64,000 nucleotides of DNA. Source: Anaeropeptidivorans aminofermentans (GTDB taxonomy: Bacteria > Bacillota > Clostridia > Lachnospirales > UBA5962). Where the stretch lies: the NCBI RefSeq assembly GCF_940670685.1, contig NZ_OW711693.1, forward strand, positions 2,542,001 through 2,606,000, written 5' to 3'. A model generated the notes under the pieces. The model searched no databases and was not told the DNA's origin. It saw nothing but the letters and a program-made list of their open reading frames with translations. Shown piece by piece: positions 58,338 to 64,000 of this stretch (the stretch's first letter is position 1; the number at the start of each line of letters is the position of its first letter). A program made the position numbers and the translations under genes.

Positions 58338-60910
58338 TATTGTTCACTGCTCCCTTCAATCCTTATTTTAGGAAGCCCGACATTTTCAGCCCCTTGATTT
58401 ACGATTCTTATTTTGATATATCCGTCTTCGTCAAAATAATCCGTGGCTGAATCTTCATATGGGGTAAACTTCAGTTCTTCCCACAGGTCGGCAGATACGT
58501 TATATATTTTAAACTCAAGCCTTTCCGGCGCTTCTGAAAGCATATTAAATTCCGAGAAAGTAAATTTCTTTATATACTCTCTTTCAGCAAAATGGAATAT
58601 AATATCCGCCTGTTTGCTGTCATAAATATAGAGCATTTCTCCGTCATCATTATAATAATTATCAGCCTCTATATGGTCTATGGGAATCATTCCGTAATCA
58701 AGGGTAAAATCCCCTGTATATACTTCAAAAAACGGAAGCTCTGCCGTAATCATACTGGAGGTATATTTTATAGGGTTTTTCTTGTTGATATTTCCGGAAA
58801 ATCCGCTTAAATCCGCACTTGTAAAGGCATAAATATGAGCCTTTATTTTGTCCTCCGTCTGATTGCCCGGAACAGAAGTATAGGTATAGTTCTTTCCTCC
58901 GTAATAATCCATTAATGTTGAACGCATATTGTCCTGCCATTTTTCAGAATTTGTTTTCTGCTCCCAGCCCATATAGCGATTTAACGCTTCATAATAATGG
59001 CTTTGAAATTCATAATTTAAATCGGGAGAATCTTTTCCTAGAATTTTCGTTTCGCCGGCTTTTATGGCCCCTGTTTTTATATAGCCCATATTGGATATTT
59101 CAACAATGGAATCTTCAATATCTATATTGGTATTGTTTTTAATTTCGCCTTCAATAGCACCGTTTATGAAATTAATATAGCCTTCCAAGGTACCGCCTAA
59201 ATCAATATTTGACGAAAAGGATATAAGATTTGGGCTCCAGCTTGGATTATCATAATAAACGATTTCAGGCCTTGCCCCGAAAAGAGCCTTTGCGGAAAGC
59301 CTTTCCTTATCGTCTGTTTGGCCTATGCTTGTTCCCCTGTAATACCCATATTCATCTCCCATAAGAGAAGGCATATTCATTCCCTCTGCCATACTAAGCC
59401 TGATTTCTCCCTTTTCAGGAGTTAATAAAGCAATGTTTGAACGCACCAAGGCCCTGTCTATACCAGCAGAAGCCTCCACTACATTTGCTATATTAAGGAT
59501 TGGCTTTTTATATACGGTTCCAAGGCTTATTAAGGATATGAATATGGTCAAAGAAACAGAAAATACAGGAATGATAATAAAGCCCTTTTCTCTTTTATCC
59601 TTTTTTCTTAATATGGCATAAAGAAAGGGACCTATGAATATAGAATAAATAATGATAGCTATATAAATATACCATATGGTAGGCCTGTCTTCGCTTGGAA
59701 TCTGCTGAAGACTGTAAGCACCTATAATATAATCTGTATTTCTTGAAACATCTTCTTTAAGCACACCTTTTCTTTCTGCATATAAAACATAAGAAAGAGC
59801 CTTTGAAAGAAGCTTTTCTCCGCTTCCTCCCTGGAGGGCAAAGTCATAGGCGGAAAGTATAACGCCTCCCTTTCCTTTGCTTAATCCGTAAAAAATATCG
59901 CCGTAATTTCTGTAGTCGGATTTTAATATGCCTTCAAATTCTATTGCAGTAGTATCTATGGGATTATTAAGAGTAAGGTCTTCGTTTAAGATTTCTTTGT
60001 CAAAAAACTCCGTCATTTCCTCAGGGACAGTTTTATAGGAATATCCGTAGGAAGGGCCTAAAGGTTTCGGCTCCCCGCTTTCCAGTATAACAGAGATATC
60101 TGTAAAAAGGCCTTCAAGCTCGTTTATGGTTTTTTCTTGGGCAGGCTTTATATTTAAATATCCATTCATGCCTTTTAATGTCTTACTAAAGTTTTTCCCA
60201 GTTCCTATTATAAGATAACCGCCGTTTTCAACCCATCTGAATATGGCGCTGATTTGGTCTTCTGAAAGCCTCGCCGTATCAAAATTACTGATAAATAAAT
60301 AATCTAAATTTGAAAGAAGGCCATCGGAGGAGGGCATATCCTCAGGCTCAAGGAAGATAAAGCTGTTGCCGAAGCTGTCGGTTTCATAAGCATAACTAAG
60401 CTCTATATTTCTTAAATAGGAAAGGTTTTTACTTGTGTCGCTTACGGCTGCCCCCATATACTTTTCAGGGTTTACAGCAGTAGAGGTAAAAGCCTTTTCC
60501 GTAATTTTCTTATTTTTATCATTGTAAAGATGGGCTTTTACGGCCCCTGCCCCTATGGTGCCGATATTAATTTCCATTTCCACAAGCTTTGCCCCATTTT
60601 CAGGAAGCTCAACCGTATGGGCATAGGCAATGGCTCCCCTGCCGCTATTCATTCCCGAATTGGTCCTTATTTGAAGCTCACCTTTAAAGGGAGCGCCGTT
60701 ATTTGTAAGTTTCACTTTTACAAGTGTAGGGTACCCGACCCTGTAAAGGCCGGAATACCCTAACTCTAACTCCATCTGAATCTGTGAAGAAGCGTCTTCC
60801 TGCGCTCCGTAAATAAAAGGCGCAATGGAGCCAAGTACCATGAGAAGTGCAAGAAAAATAGCAATGACTGCGGCAGCTATCCTCTTTTTTTCCTTTTTCT
60901 TATTATTCAT
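58337..60910 (-). CDS. Large secreted/membrane protein, first gene of the surface cluster
   Basis: 857 residues. N-terminal signal/anchor (about 11-34), a long extracytoplasmic part (about 35-405) with Ig-like beta domains and an amidotransferase-like segment (YLIIGTGKN), two membrane helices (about 410-435 and 440-465), then a second extracytoplasmic part with a discoidin-like end. The layout resembles the proteins beside Bat/VWA genes in other bacteria. Starts the six-gene unit; its stop overlaps the ABC ATPase start. Confidence 0.85.
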   Translation of the reverse strand: MNNKKKEKKRIAAAVIAIFLALLMVLGSIAPFIYGAQEDASSQIQMELELGYSGLYRVGYPTLVKVKLTNNGAPFKGELQIRTNSGMNSGRGAIAYAHTVELPENGAKLVEMEINIGTIGAGAVKAHLYNDKNKKITEKAFTSTAVNPEKYMGAAVSDTSKNLSYLRNIELSYAYETDSFGNSFIFLEPEDMPSSDGLLSNLDYLFISNFDTARLSEDQISAIFRWVENGGYLIIGTGKNFSKTLKGMNGYLNIKPAQEKTINELEGLFTDISVILESGEPKPLGPSYGYSYKTVPEEMTEFFDKEILNEDLTLNNPIDTTAIEFEGILKSDYRNYGDIFYGLSKGKGGVILSAYDFALQGGSGEKLLSKALSYVLYAERKGVLKEDVSRNTDYIIGAYSLQQIPSEDRPTIWYIYIAIIIYSIFIGPFLYAILRKKDKREKGFIIIPVFSVSLTIFISLISLGTVYKKPILNIANVVEASAGIDRALVRSNIALLTPEKGEIRLSMAEGMNMPSLMGDEYGYYRGTSIGQTDDKERLSAKALFGARPEIVYYDNPSWSPNLISFSSNIDLGGTLEGYINFINGAIEGEIKNNTNIDIEDSIVEISNMGYIKTGAIKAGETKILGKDSPDLNYEFQSHYYEALNRYMGWEQKTNSEKWQDNMRSTLMDYYGGKNYTYTSVPGNQTEDKIKAHIYAFTSADLSGFSGNINKKNPIKYTSSMITAELPFFEVYTGDFTLDYGMIPIDHIEADNYYNDDGEMLYIYDSKQADIIFHFAEREYIKKFTFSEFNMLSEAPERLEFKIYNVSADLWEELKFTPYEDSATDYFDEDGYIKIRIVNQGAENVGLPKIRIEGSSEQ

Positions 60911-60988
60911 TGTAACACTCCCTGTTTATCTATATTCAAGGCCGTTAAAACCCGTAAGCACTGAAACGCCCCTGTTATATTCGTGTAT

Positions 60989-62824
60989 TTATTTGCTTTT
61001 AAGCTCCTCTAGGAATCTGCTTAGCTTCACATCGTTTCCATGGCGCTTTTCGATGGCAGAGATATAGAGATTTCTTTTGGCCCTCGTGACTGCAACGTAT
61101 AAAAGCCTTCTTTCTTCTTCTATTTCGTAAGGCAGCCTGCTTTTTTCATAAGGTATCAGACCTTCTACACAGCCTGCAATAAAAACCGTATGATATTCAA
61201 GGCCCTTGGCCGAATGGATTGTGCTTAAGCTGACGCCATCCTTATTTAAGTCCTTAAAGTTTTCTTTTGTTTCTTCTACAATAGTCTCTACATGATTAAG
61301 ATACGATAAAAAGTCATTATGGTTTTTTGAAGACTCGGTAATTTCGTTTATTATTTCAAAAAGCCCCTTGGGGTCTATTTTTCTGTATTCTGCAAAGCTT
61401 TTTATATATTCGTCATATCCTATGACATATCTTATGTATTTTATGGCGTCACAAGAGCTTTTTTCCTTAAGTACATTAAGGTGATACATAAGCTCCTCTA
61501 CACGGCTAAGGATAAAGCTTTGAAGTATTCCCGGGGTATAAAGATAATCCATTAAAGGTATTTTCTTTGAAAGAGCATTTTTTATATGGCTTCTGCTTAT
61601 AAATCTATTAGGCTTATTGATAATTCTTATAAAATCCTCGTTGCTTCTTCTATCCATGGCAAGAATAAAATAAGAGCGGATATCCTTAAATATCCAATGT
61701 TCATAAACAAGGGAAAAACCGTCTTTTATCTTAAAGGGAATATTCATATCCATAAATGCATCTGCAAAGGCTCTTGCCTGAATATTCGTTCTGTAAAGGA
61801 CTGCAATATCATGATAGGAAATATTTTTAAAGGCTTTAATGATTTTTCCGATATTAAAGGCTTCTTCCTCTATATCTATAGACATAATAAGCCGCGGTTT
61901 TGTTCCATTGATTCCTGTTCCTTTAATGGATTTTTCAAATCTGTTTTTATTGTTTTCTATTATTTTATTTGAAAAAGCGATAATTTCGTCGGTGGAACGG
62001 TAATTTGTGCTTAGTATTATTTTTTCGGCGTTTTCATAATCCTTTGAAAAATTAAGCATAAATTCAGGCCTTGCGCCTCTGAATCTGTAGATGCTCTGGT
62101 CATCGTCGCCTACTGCAAAAATATTTTTGTGATTTGCCGAAATAAGCTTTATAAGGTTATATTGGGCTTTATTAATATCCTGAAATTCGTCTATAAGCAC
62201 ATATTGATATCGCTTTGACCATAAATCAAGTACAGAAGGATTGTCCCTTAAAAGAACATAGGCCTTTTCCAGCATATCGTCAAAGTCCAGCTTCCCTGCC
62301 ACTTTTTTATATTCCTCATAGGCTGAAAATATGCTTTTAAAATAGTCGTTTGAGATAATCATGGAATTATAATAATCCAAATCAAGCAAATCATTTTTTA
62401 TAAGGGAAATTTCTTCTTCAAGGCTTTCCATAAAGTCATCGCCTGCATAGGCATTTAGTTTAAGCTTATTTAAAATAGAAGAAAGAATATGCCGCTTTTC
62501 ATTCTCTGTAAGAACGTCTTCAACTTTTACGAAGCTGTGGGCCCGTAAAATTTTAAAGAAAAAGGAATGGAAAGTAGAAATTTCAGCCTTTTCATAAGAG
62601 CCTATAAGCTCGTTAATCCGCTCCTTCATTTCAATGGCAGAGGCCTTTGAGAAGGTGATTACAAGAATATCGCTTCCGCTTACATTAAGCTCCTCTATTA
62701 AATATTTTACCCTGTGAGAAATGACTGTGGTTTTTCCGCTTCCCGGACCGGAAATAACCATTGCCGGACCGGTCACATGTTTCACAGCTTCCGATTGACT
62801 TTCATTAAGCTTAAGCCTCAGCAT
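60989..62824 (-). CDS. UvrD/PcrA-type superfamily 1 DNA helicase
   Basis: 611 residues, about 100 shorter than typical UvrD/PcrA. Motif I GPGSGKT, motif II VLIDEFQDI, motif III GDDDQSIYRFRGA, motif V STIHSAKGLEYHTVF and motif VI VAVTRAKRNL. It unwinds DNA with 3'-5' polarity and probably acts in repair or replication restart. It lacks the C-terminal extension of PcrA. Located upstream of the surface cluster with a 78-bp gap, so read-through is possible. Confidence 0.94.
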   Translation of the reverse strand: MLRLKLNESQSEAVKHVTGPAMVISGPGSGKTTVISHRVKYLIEELNVSGSDILVITFSKASAIEMKERINELIGSYEKAEISTFHSFFFKILRAHSFVKVEDVLTENEKRHILSSILNKLKLNAYAGDDFMESLEEEISLIKNDLLDLDYYNSMIISNDYFKSIFSAYEEYKKVAGKLDFDDMLEKAYVLLRDNPSVLDLWSKRYQYVLIDEFQDINKAQYNLIKLISANHKNIFAVGDDDQSIYRFRGARPEFMLNFSKDYENAEKIILSTNYRSTDEIIAFSNKIIENNKNRFEKSIKGTGINGTKPRLIMSIDIEEEAFNIGKIIKAFKNISYHDIAVLYRTNIQARAFADAFMDMNIPFKIKDGFSLVYEHWIFKDIRSYFILAMDRRSNEDFIRIINKPNRFISRSHIKNALSKKIPLMDYLYTPGILQSFILSRVEELMYHLNVLKEKSSCDAIKYIRYVIGYDEYIKSFAEYRKIDPKGLFEIINEITESSKNHNDFLSYLNHVETIVEETKENFKDLNKDGVSLSTIHSAKGLEYHTVFIAGCVEGLIPYEKSRLPYEIEEERRLLYVAVTRAKRNLYISAIEKRHGNDVKLSRFLEELKSK

Positions 62825-63003
62825 AATAACCTCCCTTAAAACGCAATAATTATAACATATATAGGCCTATAATTGAATGAACTTAATGAAAATTTAAGGG
62901 CTTAACAAAAGATGCCTTTAAAAAGGCCATAAAGGAGCTATACTTTTTCGATAGACTATTCAAATTAATTACTATATAATTATGATAGAAAGGGTGGTTT
63001 AAT

Positions 63004-63663
63004 ATGAGTGAAATAATAGATATAATACGGCCGTTTGCTATGTTTTGTGCCGTACTTCTTATAATACATTCCATACTGAAATTTAGAGGGCGAAAATACG
63101 GCAAGAGCTTTGAAGATTTTTTTGAAGAAGAGCGAAGAGCAAATTCCGTGAGAAAAAAGGAGATTCCTGAAAATATCTTTTACCTTCCTGAAAATTCCTT
63201 TCTTCAGGAACTTATGAATGAACCCTCTCTAAACGAACGTATTCTAAAGGCATTAAATGATTCCTATAAAAAATCCCAGAGAAAGATGCTCCAATTTGAT
63301 CAGCCGCTTACCAATAATGAAATTAAATATGCCTACGGCACAGCCAATCTGGAAAAAATCATTTCTTACGAGCAAAACTATGAAAATTATTTAAGGGCCC
63401 TGAATGTTCTTGCAAGGGAATTAAAAGAATCTGGCAATTTAGATGCGGCTGAAAAAGTTTTATTAAATGTTCTCCATATGAAGCCTATGTTTTTTGAGCC
63501 TTACGGGCTTATAATAAGTATTTATTCAGAAAAAAATGAAAAAAGCAAACTTATTGAGCTTCAAAGACGTACTAATGACATGGAATCTATTTCTCGAGAG
63601 GACTTCCTTAAAAATAAAATTGAAAAATCTATTGAAAATGCCTTGGCAGATATGTATAGTTAA
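63004..63663 (+). CDS. Unknown membrane-anchored protein with TPR-like C-terminus
   Basis: 219 residues. One N-terminal helix (about 8-25), then a charged linker and an alpha-helical region with possible tetratricopeptide repeats (about 130-185, including NLDAAEKVLLNVLHMKPMF). Function unknown. It is divergent from the helicase gene; a promoter with TATAAT at 62975-62980 and TAGACT 17 bp upstream is plausible. RBS aaagggtgg. Confidence 0.8.
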   Translation: MSEIIDIIRPFAMFCAVLLIIHSILKFRGRKYGKSFEDFFEEERRANSVRKKEIPENIFYLPENSFLQELMNEPSLNERILKALNDSYKKSQRKMLQFDQPLTNNEIKYAYGTANLEKIISYEQNYENYLRALNVLARELKESGNLDAAEKVLLNVLHMKPMFFEPYGLIISIYSEKNEKSKLIELQRRTNDMESISREDFLKNKIEKSIENALADMYS

Positions 63664-63749
63664 TAAGCCCTGATTAGATTTCGGAGTTTTCTAACTGGCT
63701 TTCCGCATAGTTTTTCAAAACATGCTTAAAACCCATGGAGGAGAATAAT

Positions 63750-64000
63750 ATGAATATAGGTTTATTTACAGATACTTATTATCCGCAAATAAACGGCGTG
63801 GCAACATCTACCCGCATACTTGCAAAGGAGCTTAACGGCCTCGGTCACAAGGTTTATATCTTTACCACAACAGACCCTAAGGCAGAAGAAGCGGTCCCTT
63901 ATGTTTTCAGGCTTCCCAGTATGCCCTTTGTGTTTTTAACAACTCACAGAGTAACCATGCTCTACCCCCCTAAGCTTCTGATAAATATGAAAAAATTCAA
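63750..64000 (+). CDS. Glycosyltransferase family 4, N-terminal part (truncated by window end)
   Basis: ATG 63750 after ggagga. 83 residues are visible: MNIGLFTDTYYPQINGVATS followed by an N-terminal Rossmann half typical of GT4 glycosyltransferases that glycosylate diacylglycerol or make surface glycans. The stop lies beyond the window. With the preceding anchored protein it may belong to envelope synthesis. Confidence 0.88.
   Translation, partial: MNIGLFTDTYYPQINGVATSTRILAKELNGLGHKVYIFTTTDPKAEEAVPYVFRLPSMPFVFLTTHRVTMLYPPKLLINMKKF

Overview
The window looks like a chromosomal segment of a low-GC, Gram-positive anaerobe of the Clostridia (Bacillota). The evidence is AT-rich spacers, strong AGGAGG ribosome sites, ftsZ next to a divIB-type gene, an HPr with both His15 and Ser46, a BglG/MtlR-type PTS activator, and a BaiN-like flavoprotein. 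No species can be named from the sequence alone.

Layout. (1) 1-3680: guaB and guaA, the last steps of GMP synthesis, on the + strand. (2) 3668-19962: a mobilizable element of about 16.3 kb inserted at the 3' end of guaA, flanked by an 11-bp direct repeat. It carries an XRE repressor, Xis, tyrosine integrase, RepA-like ATPase, MobV-type relaxase, an RHH/SLOG module, a complete type I restriction-modification locus (hsdM, hsdS, a 166-aa unknown, hsdR), and a PHP-ATPase with a small partner gene. It has no conjugation pore genes, so it probably moves with help. It also brings its own terminator, so the likely original guaA terminator now lies beyond the far end. (3) 20865-24250: a G3E GTPase, a GTPase-permease fusion and a YcgQ/TIGR03943-like protein, a probable metal-handling operon. 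(4) 24851-29044: TetR repressor and a heterodimeric ABC exporter. (5) 29271-29668: decayed IS200-type transposase. (6) 29700-38104: PTS and sugar-acid operon (IIC, IIB, alcohol dehydrogenase, KDPG-type aldolase, galactonate dehydratase, 2-hydroxyacid dehydrogenase, IIA, PRD activator). (7) 38572-48109: HPr, D,D-carboxypeptidase, SfsA, zinc-ribbon protein, FtsZ, DivIB and two flavoproteins. (8) 48294-60910: a six-gene run of very large membrane/surface proteins with three VWA domains, a glutamine/asparagine-rich protein and an ABC-2 transporter, followed by (9) a UvrD-type helicase, a membrane-anchored unknown and the start of a glycosyltransferase.

Two kinds of non-coding repeat stand out. 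One is an 88-bp unit made of two hairpins. It is repeated about ten times upstream of ftsZ (43422-44312) and twice upstream of guaB (241-388), each time in the same orientation relative to the downstream gene, with sequence changes that keep the stems paired. The other is a family of three 120-140 bp MITE-like inverted-repeat elements (20443, 38251, 41894). The best candidates for undescribed biology are the two-hairpin array, the PHP-ATPase beside the type I RM genes, the VWA/ABC surface cluster, the GTPase-permease fusion and a galactonate-type pathway in which a PTS seems to replace the sugar-acid kinase.
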